A DNA stretch of 64,000 bases from Bog-473 sp963721585 (GTDB lineage: Bacteria; Actinomycetota; Acidimicrobiia; Acidimicrobiales; RAAP-2), in the NCBI GenBank assembly GCA_963721585.1, contig CAVRJN010000008.1:1240001-1304000 (forward strand). The letters are read 5' to 3'. Under the pieces are notes generated by a model, which ran no database searches, was not told the origin of the DNA, and was given only the letters and a program-made list of their open reading frames with translations. The position numbers were made by a program, and so were the translations under genes. Below, piece after piece: positions 41,522 to 50,026 of the stretch (positions are counted from its first letter, which is position 1; each line of letters opens with the position of its first letter).

Positions 41522-43030
41522 ATGACCTCAACTCTTGCACTTCCAGACCAGGGCACCGGACCAGGCCCCGAACTCGATCCCAAGCGCTTCCGGGCCCTGG
41601 CCATCATCGCCGTGGCCCAGCTGATGGTGGTCCTGGACGCCTCGGTGGTGATCATCGCCCTTCCGTCCGCCCAGCGGGCCCTGCACATCTCGACGGCCAA
41701 CCGCCAGTGGATGCTGACCGCGTACACGCTCTCGTTCGCCGGGCTGCTGCTGCTCGGCGGCCGGATCGCCGACTACTTCGGGCGCAAGCGGATGTTCGTC
41801 ATCAGCCTCATCGGGTTCGCCGGTGCCTCGGCGCTGGGTGGACTGGCCCAGAACTCGGCGATGCTCTTCGGGGCCCGCGCCCTGCAGGGTGCCTTCGCCG
41901 CCGTCATGGCGCCGGCCGCGCTCTCGTTGCTCACCGTGGCCTTCACAGAACCCAAGGAGCGGGCGCGGGCCTTCGCCGTCTACGGCGGCATCGCCGGCGG
42001 CGGTGCGGCCATCGGCCTCATCCTCGGCGGCTTTCTGACCGAGTTCGCCTCGTGGCGCTGGACGCTGCTGATCAACGTACCGATCGCCATCGTGGCCGCG
42101 GTGGCGGCGTTCCGCTATGTCACCGAGAGCCGGGCCTCGTCGAACCACGGCTACGACCTGCCCGGCGCGGTGACCGTGACCGGCGGCCTGCTCGCCCTGG
42201 TCTACGGGTTCACCAAGGCCGGCACCGACGGTTGGGGCGCCTCGACCACCGTCATCTTGTTCGCCGTGGCCGCCGTGCTCCTCGTGGCCTTCGTGGTGAT
42301 TGAGCAGCGCGTGAGCCATCCACTTCTCCCCATGCGTGTCGTCCTCGAGCGGAACCGCGGCGGGTCCTTCCTCGCCTCGCTGCTGGTTGGCGTCGCCATG
42401 CTCGGCACGTTCCTGTCGCTGACCTACTACTTCCAGGGCACGTTGCACTACTCCGCGCTCAAGTCGGGCTTCGCCTTCGTGCCGTTCTCGCTCGGCATCA
42501 TCGGGGGCGCCACATTCGCCAGCCGGCTCCTCCCTCGCTTCGGGCCGCGGGCGGTCATGACCGGCGGGCTGTTGCTGGCGACGGCCGGATTGGCGCTCTT
42601 CACCACGCTCGATGTGCACTCCTCCTACATCAGCGTCGTCCTGCCCGCGGAAGTGATCGTGAGCCTCGGCATGGGCCTCTCCTTCGTATCCATGAGCAGC
42701 ACGGCCCTGATCGGGGTGAACCCCGCGGACGCCGGAGTGGCCAGCGCACTGGTGAACACGACCCAGCAGACCGGAGGGACCTTGGGCGCGGCCCTCATCA
42801 ACACCATCGCCACGAGCGCCACGGTGTCCTACGTGGCGGCCCACGGGAAGTCGGCGGCCTCGCTCACGGCCGGCTCCATCCACGGCTACACGACCGCCTT
42901 CATGTTCAGTGCCATCGTGCTGGCGGTGGCTGCCGTGAGCGCCGTCACCCTCATCCGGCGGGGCCGCCCCACTGAGGCGGAAGCCCAGTTCGCCGAGGAC
43001 GAGGCGCTTGTGCTGGCGGCGTCACTCTGA
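41522..43030 (+). CDS. MFS drug efflux transporter (DHA2, 14 helices)
   Basis: A 502-residue major facilitator of the DHA2 group with about fourteen transmembrane helices. The motif-A segment GGRIADYFGRKRMF, motif B/C-like ARALQGAFAAVMAPAAL and the N-terminal motif LMVVLDASVVIIALP are typical of EmrB/QacA exporters, which use proton motive force to expel drugs or toxic metabolites. ATG 41522 follows GGAG at good spacing. Expression is probably controlled by the divergent TetR regulator through the operator in its promoter. A hairpin follows the gene. Confidence 0.95.
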   Translation: MTSTLALPDQGTGPGPELDPKRFRALAIIAVAQLMVVLDASVVIIALPSAQRALHISTANRQWMLTAYTLSFAGLLLLGGRIADYFGRKRMFVISLIGFAGASALGGLAQNSAMLFGARALQGAFAAVMAPAALSLLTVAFTEPKERARAFAVYGGIAGGGAAIGLILGGFLTEFASWRWTLLINVPIAIVAAVAAFRYVTESRASSNHGYDLPGAVTVTGGLLALVYGFTKAGTDGWGASTTVILFAVAAVLLVAFVVIEQRVSHPLLPMRVVLERNRGGSFLASLLVGVAMLGTFLSLTYYFQGTLHYSALKSGFAFVPFSLGIIGGATFASRLLPRFGPRAVMTGGLLLATAGLALFTTLDVHSSYISVVLPAEVIVSLGMGLSFVSMSSTALIGVNPADAGVASALVNTTQQTGGTLGAALINTIATSATVSYVAAHGKSAASLTAGSIHGYTTAFMFSAIVLAVAAVSAVTLIRRGRPTEAEAQFAEDEALVLAASL

Positions 43031-43052
43031 TCACGAGCCACGACTCCGAACC

Positions 43053-43077
43053 GGGCGCGCCGACACAAGGCGCGCCC
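43053..43077. terminator. Bidirectional hairpin terminator between MFS and ferredoxin genes
   Basis: GGGCGCGCC (43053-43061) pairs perfectly with GGCGCGCCC (43069-43077) around a seven-base loop, 23 bases after the MFS stop and 19 bases from the convergent ferredoxin stop. Confidence 0.65.
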
Positions 43078-43095
43078 GCTCGGGCCGGGTGGGGG

Positions 43096-43290
43096 TCAGT
43101 CGGCGATGATCTCGATGGCGTATTCGGGGCAGTTGGCCACCGCGAGGCGGGCTTTTTCCTGCAGCTCGGGTGGCACATCGTCGAGAATGACCGAGGCCTG
43201 CCCGTAGTCGTCGACGTCGAAGATCTCGGGCGCGAGCCCGTAGCAGCGGGCGTGGCCTTGGCACTTCTCGGGGTCGACGCGGATCTTCAT
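43096..43290 (-). CDS. [3Fe-4S]-type ferredoxin
   Basis: A 64-residue ferredoxin. Cluster ligands are in CQGHARC (the second Cys of a 4Fe motif replaced by His-Ala spacing) and the distal CPEYAI, giving the three-cysteine pattern of 3Fe-4S ferredoxins that donate electrons to P450s. It begins with KIRVDPEKC. The ATG overlaps the P450 stop (ATGA), so the pair is co-translated. No ferredoxin reductase is in the immediate neighbourhood. Confidence 0.93.
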   Translation of the reverse strand: MKIRVDPEKCQGHARCYGLAPEIFDVDDYGQASVILDDVPPELQEKARLAVANCPEYAIEIIAD

Positions 43291-44504
43291 GGGAATACCA
43301 CGGGCAGGATACGCGGCCCCCGCACCTGTCCGCCTGCCCAGGTGATCTCCCGGCCCTCGGCCAGTGCGAACTCCGGGATGCGGGCCAACCACTCTTCGAG
43401 CGCCACCTGCAGCTCCATGCGGGCCAGGTTCGACCCGGCGCAACGGTGGATCCCCGAACCGAAGGCCACGTGGCGGTTGTGGGCCCGGTCCAGCTGCACG
43501 ACATCCGGCTGCTCGAAGGCTTCGGGGTCGCGGTTGGCGGCCGGGAAGTTCATCAGGACCTTGTCACCCGCCTTCATGGGGCAGCCCTTGTATTCGACGT
43601 CCTCTGTCACCAGGCGAGCCATCGTCACCGGCGCGTAGGCCCGGAGCAACTCTTCGACGGCGGTCGGCATGAGCTCGGGCTCGGCCACCAGGCGCTTGCG
43701 GTCGTCGGAATGTGCCGCCAGGTGCCAAAGCGAGGAGCCAATGGCGCTCCAGGTGGTGTCCACGCCGGCGATCAGGACGAGGGCCGCCATGCCGAGCACG
43801 ATGCCGTCGTCGACCGGCTGCCCGTCGACCTCGGTCGTGAGCAGCTCGCTCAGCAGGTCATCGCCCGGATTCCGGCGGCACTCCTCGAGCTGCCCCAGGA
43901 AGTAATTGAGCAGGCCCTCTCCCCCGCGCTGGCGTCGCTCGGGGTCATCGGCGAACTCCAGGACGTCGCGCACCCACCCCGTGAAGGTGTCGGAGAGGTC
44001 GGGGGACACCCCAAGGATCCGGGCGATCACCCGGACGGGAATCTGCTGCGCGTAGTCGGCGGCGGCATCGGCGCTGCCCTCGTCAACGAACTGGTCCAGC
44101 AGCCCGCGGCAGAGCTCGCGGGTCAGCGGGGCGTAACTGTCGGCCCGCTTGTGCGAGAACCAGGGCAGGAGCAGCCGGCGGGTCCAGGTGTGCAGCGGCG
44201 GATCCGCCGAAATCGGAGGCAGGCCGTACTCGAGGTTGGGCCCGTCGAAGCCGGCGTTGGGGTCCTCGTCCTCGTCGCCGGGGATGACCGCCACCTTGAG
44301 CGAGCTGAAGTGCGCGATGTCGTGCGCAATGGCAGTCACGTCGTCATAGCGGGTGGGTAGCCAGCTGCTCTTGCGGCGATCGGTGTGCGCGATGGGGCAC
44401 CTCTGGCGCAGGTCGTCCCAAATGCCGAACGGATCGTTGACGTAGCGCGGGTCGAGCACATCGAAATCGGTCGCCCAGTCCTGCACGGGCGCGGTGTGTG
44501 GCAT
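43287..44504 (-). CDS. Cytochrome P450
   Basis: A 405-residue bacterial class I P450 monooxygenase. The I-helix oxygen-binding motif is LIAGVDTTWS, the K-helix ExxR is EELLR (Glu285, Arg288), and the heme-binding loop is FGSGIHRCAGSNLARMEL with Cys355. Length and motifs match the CYP107/CYP125-like soluble forms, which hydroxylate steroids, terpenes or macrocycles. The downstream ferredoxin supplies electrons. A GGGGGT lies before ATG 44504. It is on the same strand as the peptide-modification-like operon but separated from it by the membrane-protein gene at 44693. Confidence 0.95.
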   Translation of the reverse strand: MPHTAPVQDWATDFDVLDPRYVNDPFGIWDDLRQRCPIAHTDRRKSSWLPTRYDDVTAIAHDIAHFSSLKVAVIPGDEDEDPNAGFDGPNLEYGLPPISADPPLHTWTRRLLLPWFSHKRADSYAPLTRELCRGLLDQFVDEGSADAAADYAQQIPVRVIARILGVSPDLSDTFTGWVRDVLEFADDPERRQRGGEGLLNYFLGQLEECRRNPGDDLLSELLTTEVDGQPVDDGIVLGMAALVLIAGVDTTWSAIGSSLWHLAAHSDDRKRLVAEPELMPTAVEELLRAYAPVTMARLVTEDVEYKGCPMKAGDKVLMNFPAANRDPEAFEQPDVVQLDRAHNRHVAFGSGIHRCAGSNLARMELQVALEEWLARIPEFALAEGREITWAGGQVRGPRILPVVFP

Positions 44505-44692
44505 GGGACCCCCTTGGTGCTGCCTCGGTCACCCGGACACCTCACCCTACTGCCGGGAATACGGCCTGCCGGCGAGCGGCCCTCGATTCTGACCGGACCC
44601 CCAGCGCCCGCGCAATGCGGCCACACCCGGCTCGCGCACGCTGGGGGCACGGCAGGTCGCCGGGTTGCACGCAGAGCTGGAGCGCAGACGAC

Positions 44693-45092
44693 ATGACAGG
44701 CACCACTGCGCCGAAGCCGCCCGGAGACGGCGGTTCCGAGCTCCCCCGACCGCGCCGCGGCTCCCGTTGGCGGTGGTCCGGGCCGCACCAGGCCCTGGTC
44801 GCGGGAGGGGTTCTGGCCGCCGTCGTGAGCTTTGGTGTCGGCACCGGCGGCGGCCGCCGGCGCGGCCACCACGGCGTCGGGGGGCAGCGGGGGCACCACG
44901 TCCCGCGCATCCGCGCTGAAGATCGGTGATTTCGTCGGCGTGCAGGGCACCAAGGACAGCGACGGCTCCGTGACCGCGTCGAGTGTGACGATCGGCCGGT
45001 CGCAACAGATGGGCAAGGGAGGCGGACGGGGAGGCGGAAGCGGCCCAAGCAAGGGAGGGAAGCCGCCATCGGTCGGAGCGCCTAGCGCGTGA
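44693..45092 (+). pseudogene. Membrane-anchored DUF5666-like protein, frameshifted
   Basis: From ATG 44693 the first frame gives a proline-rich cytoplasmic start, a single transmembrane helix (ALVAGGVLAAVVSFGVGT) and then runs into GC-rich gibberish. Switching frame near 44843-44850 gives an Ala/Thr/Gly linker and a small domain ALKIGDFVGVQGTKDSDGSV, then TASSVTIG, followed by a Gly/Lys-rich tail. This domain resembles the DUF5666 OB-like fold found in secreted actinobacterial proteins. The shift occurs in a GGCGGCGGCC run, a typical indel hot spot. The gene converges on the PhyH gene and overlaps it by eleven bases. Confidence 0.6.
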
Positions 45093-45915
45093 CCCGTCGT
45101 CCTCCGCGCAGCACCTCGTACTGACGACCGTCGTCGACGGCGGGAATGCGCAGCTCCCCGCCGCCCGGCTCGGACCGGACCACCTCGGCCCCGGACGGTG
45201 CGTACTGCACGATGTAGGCCTTGCGGACGTCGCCGGTCCGGTTGGGACCAGTCGAGTGCGGCGTCAACGACGAGAACAGCACAATGCTCCCCGCCCGCGC
45301 CGGCACCGCGACGGCGTCATCGGGGTCGTGGAGGCAGACGAAGCCGATGTCGGAGTACTCATGGGCCAGCGTGCCGCCCCGGTGCAGGCCGGGTACCACC
45401 CACGGGCACCCGTTCTCCTCGGTGGCGTCCGTCAGCGCCACCCAACAGGTGAGGTACTGCTGTGGCTCGACGAAGGCGTACCCATTGTCCTGGTGCCATG
45501 GGAACGGGGATGCGGTCCCCGGCTTCTTGTAGACCGCCTGGTCCCAGTACAGACGGACATCGGGTCCGATGAGGTCTGCACAGACGTCGGTGAGGAGCGC
45601 GGAACGGGTGAACTCCCGCAGCAGCGGCGACTGCGCCACCAGGTGCGTGGTGAAGGTGATCTCGTCGGCACGGGCAATGAAGAAGCGCCCACCCTCCAGG
45701 TCGCGCAACGCGTCGGCCTGGCGTTCCTCGAACGGATCGATCGCCCCGATCAGGGCGTCCACCTCGGCCGACCCGAGCGCGTCCTCCAGGACGAAGAACC
45801 CGTTCTCGTCGTACTGGCCGGCCTGCTCCGCCGTCACGGCGCGGAAGGGACCGGTGTGCTCACTCCAGGTGAAGGAGGTGTTGCGCTCGTGTGCGGCCGG
45901 CGCCTCCACGTTCAC
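45082..45915 (-). CDS. Phytanoyl-CoA dioxygenase family protein (PhyH), last gene of operon
   Basis: A 277-residue Fe(II)/2-oxoglutarate-dependent dioxygenase. The iron facial triad appears as FPWHQDNGYAF (His-x-Asp) and the distal His in SSLTPHSTGPNRTG, which also supplies the 2-oxoglutarate-binding Arg. PhyH enzymes hydroxylate fatty acyl chains, amino acids or peptides and halogenated or natural-product scaffolds. GTG 45915 overlaps the upstream enoyl-CoA hydratase stop (GTGA). It is one of two PhyH proteins in the operon running from 49803 down to 45082; the two share only the fold. Confidence 0.92.
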   Translation of the reverse strand: MNVEAPAAHERNTSFTWSEHTGPFRAVTAEQAGQYDENGFFVLEDALGSAEVDALIGAIDPFEERQADALRDLEGGRFFIARADEITFTTHLVAQSPLLREFTRSALLTDVCADLIGPDVRLYWDQAVYKKPGTASPFPWHQDNGYAFVEPQQYLTCWVALTDATEENGCPWVVPGLHRGGTLAHEYSDIGFVCLHDPDDAVAVPARAGSIVLFSSLTPHSTGPNRTGDVRKAYIVQYAPSGAEVVRSEPGGGELRIPAVDDGRQYEVLRGGRRVTR

Positions 45916-46671
45916 TCGCCTCGGAACACCGGATCGCGCATTTCCGCAGCGGCGCGCACGCCCTCGGCGAAGTCGGCCGTCTCGCGCAGCCTGGTCTGTT
46001 CCGCGTACTCGTGCTCCATGGCCTGGCGGGCCTCCTCGACCAGACCGCCCCGCAGCGTGGCCCGGATGGAGCGGACCGCCAGCGGTCCCGCCGCGGCCAG
46101 CTCGTCTGCGTAGGCGATGGCATCGGCCAGCAGCTGGTCCTCGCCGGTGAGACGATCACACAGCCCGAGCGCCAGTGCCTGCTCCCCGCGGACGCGTCGC
46201 CCGCTGAGCAGCAGGTCGGCCGCTGCCTGGCGGCCGACGGCGGCCGGCAGCGTCACGCTCGAGCGCGAAGCCGTGGTGGAAGCCCAGGCGTGAGAAGTTG
46301 GCGCTGAAGCGGCTCTGCGCAGTCGCCACGCGGAAGTCCGCCGAGAGGGCGAGCCCGCAGCCGCCGCCGATCGCCGCGCCCTGCACCGCGGCAACCACCG
46401 GGAGGGGGGCGGCGAACAGGCGCAGCGCGACGCCGTACAGCGCGGCAATGTCCTGGCCCGCGTTGGCGGCGAAGTCGAGCCCGGCGCAGAAGTGCCGGCC
46501 TTCGGAACCCAGCACGATCGCCCGGCACCACCCGGAGCGGTCCAGTTCCTCGTAGGCCTCGGCGACGGCGGCGATCAGCCCGGTGTCGAAGTAATTGTTG
46601 GGCGGCCGGTTGAGCCGGACGACCCCGACGTGCGCACCGGCCTGTTCCACAGTGACATCGGGCCCACTCAC
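45912..46671 (-). pseudogene. Enoyl-CoA hydratase/isomerase, frameshifted
   Basis: A crotonase-family gene of about 250 codons interrupted once. From GTG 46671 the frame encodes VGVVRLNRPPNNYFDTG, the CoA/oxyanion segments GRHFCAGLDFA and GAAIGGGCGLALSADFRVA up to RLGFHHGFALE. The rest (VTLPAAVGRQAAADLLLSG and ALALGLCDRL, to DPVFRGE) continues in another frame from about 46260. Joined, the protein is full length, so a single indel is the only defect seen. Its start overlaps the GNAT stop and its stop overlaps the PhyH start, keeping the operon tightly packed, which argues that the gene is really functional and the indel is a sequence error. Confidence 0.8.
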
Positions 46672-47225
46672 CCGGCCACGTCCTCGAGGTCCGCGTCTCC
46701 GGCCTCACGGTCCTGCGGCACGATGTCCTCCAGGGACACGATGTCCTCCAGGCTGCGCCAGTAGATCACGGCATCCTCGCCCTCGACGGCGCCGGGCACC
46801 CGCCCCACCTCGTCAAAACCTAACCGGCGGTACATGGCGCGGGCGGGGTTGGACTCGAAGACAAGGTTGAACATCATGGCGTCGAAGCCGAGGCGGCGCG
46901 CTTCGCGCAGCGAGTGCTCCACCAATGATTGCCCCACTCCGGTGCCCCGGTAGGGGGCGACCACGAAGTAGCCGGCGTTGGCGATGTGGGCCGCCCGGCC
47001 CACATAGTTCGGCTTGATGTAGGACGCGCCGACCAGGTACGCGCCGAAACGGGCCACGGAGACGGCCGCCGCAGGCCGTATCCAGTACTCGTCGAAGTCC
47101 TCCCGCGTCAGCGGAGGCTGCTGGGGGAACCCCTCCCGGGCACCGACGATGTGGCTGAACGCCGTGAACAGCTCGTGATGGTCCTCGGATGCCGCCGGGC
47201 GGATCTCTACGGGCACGGCACCCAC
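46668..47225 (-). CDS. GNAT-family N-acetyltransferase
   Basis: An acetyltransferase of about 185 residues. The acetyl-CoA-binding motif A appears as GYFVVAPYRGTGVGQSLVEHS, motif B as ESNPARAMYRRLGF, after the N-terminal VEIRPAASEDHHELF. It should transfer an acetyl group to an amine, possibly on a peptide or metabolite made by this operon. The start is uncertain among GTG 47261, 47225 and 47216; GAGGTGGG ten bases upstream favours 47225. The C-terminal tail has a tandem duplication (SLEDIVSLEDIV). The stop overlaps the enoyl-CoA hydratase start (GTGA). Confidence 0.85.
   Translation of the reverse strand: MGAVPVEIRPAASEDHHELFTAFSHIVGAREGFPQQPPLTREDFDEYWIRPAAAVSVARFGAYLVGASYIKPNYVGRAAHIANAGYFVVAPYRGTGVGQSLVEHSLREARRLGFDAMMFNLVFESNPARAMYRRLGFDEVGRVPGAVEGEDAVIYWRSLEDIVSLEDIVPQDREAGDADLEDVAG
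46719..46752. repeat. Eighteen-base tandem duplication in the GNAT C-terminus
   Basis: The 16-mer CACGATGTCCTCCAGG occurs at 46719-46734 and 46737-46752, an 18-base period in frame that duplicates SLEDIV in the acidic tail of the acetyltransferase. Confidence 0.85.
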
Positions 47226-47297
47226 GGTAGCGGTGCCCACCTCGGAAACGACCGATCGCACGGGGGTGCATGTGCAGCCCCGTGTCCGGCGGGCGTC

Positions 47298-48128
47298 CTA
47301 CGTGGTGGCGCCGAACCCCGATGAACCGATGCCGGGCCGGACCGCCTCGATCGGATCGCGCAGATCGTCGATGTAGCCGAGCGCGTACGCCCCGCGCTCG
47401 TAGCCCATCAGCCGCAGCAGATCGGTCGGCAGCGTCTCGGCCACCTCGCGCGGCACCGAGAGGTACTGGTTCTCCTCCTGGCGCAACCAGGCGACGTTGT
47501 ACGTGATGTTCAGCCCGATGCGGGTGGCGTCGGAGTGGTTGGCGCCGCCGCCGTGGTAGACGCTCCCCGAGTAGAAGAGCACCGAGCCGCGGCGCATGAG
47601 GGCCGGCTCCGTGTCGTCGGGGCCGAAGGCCAGCCGGTCCTCTTTCAGGTTGCTGCCCACCACCAGACGGGTCGCCCCGTTCTCCTCCGTGAAGTCGGTC
47701 AGGGCCCAGATGGTGTTGCACTGAACCTCGTAACCCGCCGGGAACGGGAAGAAGTCAAAGGCCCACTGGTCGCGGTGGATGGGTTGGGACGTCTCTCCCG
47801 GGCCGATGGCGATGGCCTGGGTCAGGTGCAGCTGCATGTTCGTCGCGTGCCCCAAGAAGGTGCGGGCCGTGCCCAACGCCAGCGGGTGCATGACGAGCTC
47901 CCGGCAGCCGGGCGAGCGCGCGATAAGCGAGCCGGTGCGCCGCGTGCGGTCGCCACTGAAGTCGTCCGGCCCCGTCGGCGTGGCGTCGAGGAACGGCCCG
48001 AGCTCGGCCTCGATCCGCTGCAGCAATTCTTCCGAGACCACGGCGTCGACGATGGCGCCCCCGTCGCGCCCGACCGCTGCGGCCACCTCGTCGGGACCGG
48101 TGTCGCTCGTGAGGTGGACGATGGTCAT
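47298..48128 (-). CDS. Phytanoyl-CoA dioxygenase family protein (PhyH), upstream copy
   Basis: A 276-residue Fe(II)/2-oxoglutarate dioxygenase. The His-x-Asp pair is in QPIHRDQWAFDF and the distal His in GSVYHGGGANHSDATR with the Arg for 2-oxoglutarate. The C-terminal extension SVPREVAETLPTDLL and YERGAYALGYIDDL is typical of PhyH proteins acting on natural products. GGAGGATGG precedes ATG 48128. It lies 39 bases after the PqqD gene and before the GNAT gene in the same operon, so it may hydroxylate a peptide or a fatty-acyl group added to it; this is inference. Confidence 0.92.
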   Translation of the reverse strand: MTIVHLTSDTGPDEVAAAVGRDGGAIVDAVVSEELLQRIEAELGPFLDATPTGPDDFSGDRTRRTGSLIARSPGCRELVMHPLALGTARTFLGHATNMQLHLTQAIAIGPGETSQPIHRDQWAFDFFPFPAGYEVQCNTIWALTDFTEENGATRLVVGSNLKEDRLAFGPDDTEPALMRRGSVLFYSGSVYHGGGANHSDATRIGLNITYNVAWLRQEENQYLSVPREVAETLPTDLLRLMGYERGAYALGYIDDLRDPIEAVRPGIGSSGFGATT

Positions 48129-48167
48129 GTCCCATCCTCCCCAACGGCCGCCGGCACGGCAACTCCC

Positions 48168-48467
48168 TCAGCCTTCCGCGTCGACCACCAGTCCCAACTC
48201 GACCAACTTGCCCACGGTCTGACGCACATCGTCACCGATCACGCCCGCGTCGTCGGGGTGCGCCGCCGTCAGCTCGCGCACCATGTCATCCACCGTCGTC
48301 GTGCCGTCGCAACGTTCCCAAATGACGGCCGCGCTCGAGTTGAGCATGATCAGGAGCTGGCCGACGTCGTCATAGAGGGCAACGTTGTCGTCCAATTTCA
48401 CCGGGGCCGCACCTTCCCGGCGCACGGGACGCGAGCCCCCTTCGGGGCGTACGGACTCAGGGTGCAC
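48168..48467 (-). CDS. PqqD-family peptide chaperone-like protein
   Basis: A 99-residue PqqD-like protein. The winged-helix core reads NVALYDDVGQLLIMLNSSAAVIW, then DGTTTVDDMVRELTAAH and DVRQTVGKLVELGLV, the classic PqqD pattern. PqqD domains bind the leader of a precursor peptide and deliver it to a modifying enzyme (PQQ, lasso peptide B1 and other RiPP systems). GTG 48467 overlaps the end of the HprK-like gene by eleven bases. No radical-SAM enzyme, lasso cyclase or B2 protease is present nearby. Confidence 0.9.
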   Translation of the reverse strand: MHPESVRPEGGSRPVRREGAAPVKLDDNVALYDDVGQLLIMLNSSAAVIWERCDGTTTVDDMVRELTAAHPDDAGVIGDDVRQTVGKLVELGLVVDAEG

Positions 48468-49395
48468 GGCCGGCCCCTCCCTGTGCTGCCGTCGCTTCCG
48501 CCGCCACCGGGGCGCCGGCCGTTTCGGGCGACACCAGGTCGAGAACGAGACGGCATGCCTCGTCGAGGTCCGAAAAAGTCAGCGAGAAGCAGCGACAATC
48601 CCGCGCCAGGCGTCCGAGGGCACTGGTCCCGGCTGATCCGTGCTCGACGAGGTTGACCGCGTTCAGCGCCAGTGCGAAGAAGGTCTGGGTGTCCGAGAGC
48701 GGGGTCAACGTCGTTGCCGCGCCGGCATCGTGGCGGGGAACGATCACGAAGCCAGGTACGCAGGGTGTCCCGATCGCCCTTCCCGTCCCCTCTCCGACCG
48801 CAACCTGCCACTCCTGGCCCTCCCAGGGACGCGATCCGGGCGCCGGGCAGGCATCGGGCCCGATGTCGGCGAGGACGGCGAAGCTCCCGCGCTTCACGGT
48901 GATCGGCTTGGGGTAGGGCACCAGTCTCCCACTCGCCATGTGCAGGGCGGCCAGCTCGTCGGTGAGATACCCGAGCCCGGCGCGGACCAGCCCGGCGGTG
49001 AGAGTCGATTTACCCGACCCCGACGCGCCCGGGATCAGAACGCCGGTGCCGTCGGCCTCGATCGCCCCGCTGTGGAACAACAAGTGGTCAGCACCCGCAT
49101 CCGCTGCAGCGCGATTCACGTCCCAGACCACCCATCCCAGGGCATCCCCGGATTGTTGCCCGCGCGCCAGTATCTCGCCGTCGCGCGCCACATCGAGAGT
49201 GCCGCCGGGCGTCTCCGCCGCCGTCAGCGAGTACCAGTGTTCGACGAATGCGGTCTCGTAGTGATCACGCAGCCCCGTCAGCGCCGCATCGATCTGGCGT
49301 CCCACACTCACGTCGTCCGTGCGTACCGCGAAGCGGTACGACAGCGCACTCAGGTTCGGGGTGCGATGCACCCACTCGCGCTCGTGCCCCATCAT
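48457..49395 (-). CDS. HPr kinase-like protein
   Basis: A 312-residue protein whose C-terminal half is related to HPr kinase/phosphorylase. The P-loop GASGSGKST (residues 123-131) and YLTDELAALHMASGRLVPYP match the HprK-related kinases found beside PqqD-like proteins. The N-terminal half (YRFAVRTDDVSVGRQ) is unlike HprK. In lasso peptide loci such kinases phosphorylate the precursor; elsewhere they accompany PqqD-like proteins in exopolysaccharide or exosortase settings. Its ATG follows directly after the stop of the Tat/LAFTG gene, indicating coupled expression of kinase and putative substrate. Confidence 0.88.
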   Translation of the reverse strand: MMGHEREWVHRTPNLSALSYRFAVRTDDVSVGRQIDAALTGLRDHYETAFVEHWYSLTAAETPGGTLDVARDGEILARGQQSGDALGWVVWDVNRAAADAGADHLLFHSGAIEADGTGVLIPGASGSGKSTLTAGLVRAGLGYLTDELAALHMASGRLVPYPKPITVKRGSFAVLADIGPDACPAPGSRPWEGQEWQVAVGEGTGRAIGTPCVPGFVIVPRHDAGAATTLTPLSDTQTFFALALNAVNLVEHGSAGTSALGRLARDCRCFSLTFSDLDEACRLVLDLVSPETAGAPVAAEATAAQGGAGRAP

Positions 49396-49803
49396 TCAGG
49401 CAGGCGCGCCCGGACCCTCCGTCGGAGGCGTGGACGTGCGGCTGGCCCAATGGCGCAATGCCCATCCGCCAGCGATCAGCGCCGCGCCCACCTCGGCGTC
49501 GCGCTGGATGTTGAGGCCCGTGAAGGCGAGGGTGTCCGCGAGAGAGCCCGGGGGGTTCGTGGCCGGATTCGGCCCGGGTGGCGCAAGTGCCCCTTCCGGG
49601 GTGGATGCGCCGGTCAGCACTGCGGGAGCCGAGAGGGTGGCACTGCCTGCTGCCTTGGCGGTCAGGATTTCGGGTACCACCCAGGCGGCGGCACCGGCCG
49701 TGGCGACCACGGACATCCGCCCGATCGCCTGGCGCCTCGAGAGACGGTTCGTCCCCGAGGTCGCCCGCGTCGCCGCATCCCCCTGTGTCCCTTCGCTCTG
49801 CAT
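49396..49803 (-). CDS. Tat-exported LAFTG surface protein A, first gene of operon
   Basis: A small protein of about 135 residues. The N-terminus has a twin-arginine signal (RLSRRQAIGRMSVVATAGAA) with the hydrophobic part AAWVVPEILTAKAAGSATLS. A variable Pro/Ala/Thr-rich middle follows, then the C-terminal sorting-like segment LAFTGLNIQRDAEVGAALIA and a short basic tail. LAxTG is the recognition motif of class E sortases. ATG 49803 is chosen by GGCGG and by alignment with its paralogue at 51165-51623; longer in-frame starts exist. As first gene before an HprK-like and a PqqD-like gene it is the obvious candidate substrate of the system. Confidence 0.75.
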   Translation of the reverse strand: MQSEGTQGDAATRATSGTNRLSRRQAIGRMSVVATAGAAAWVVPEILTAKAAGSATLSAPAVLTGASTPEGALAPPGPNPATNPPGSLADTLAFTGLNIQRDAEVGAALIAGGWALRHWASRTSTPPTEGPGAPA

Positions 49804-50026
49804 CGTTGCCGCCATTTCCCAACCGCATACGTGAGGCATTGCAGTTTACCTGGGAATCTCGCGGCCTCCGGGCCCCACGCAGCGCGGCAAGTGGCGTCGG
49901 CGCCCCCAGTCGCCGGCGGGACACGTGAATTGGGCACGAATCCCCCGGGGCGCTCTCTGCAACGGTTGTTTGTCTCAGAAGACGAGTAGGCCGTGGCCGA
50001 CAACGACGGGACGGCATGATGAGCGC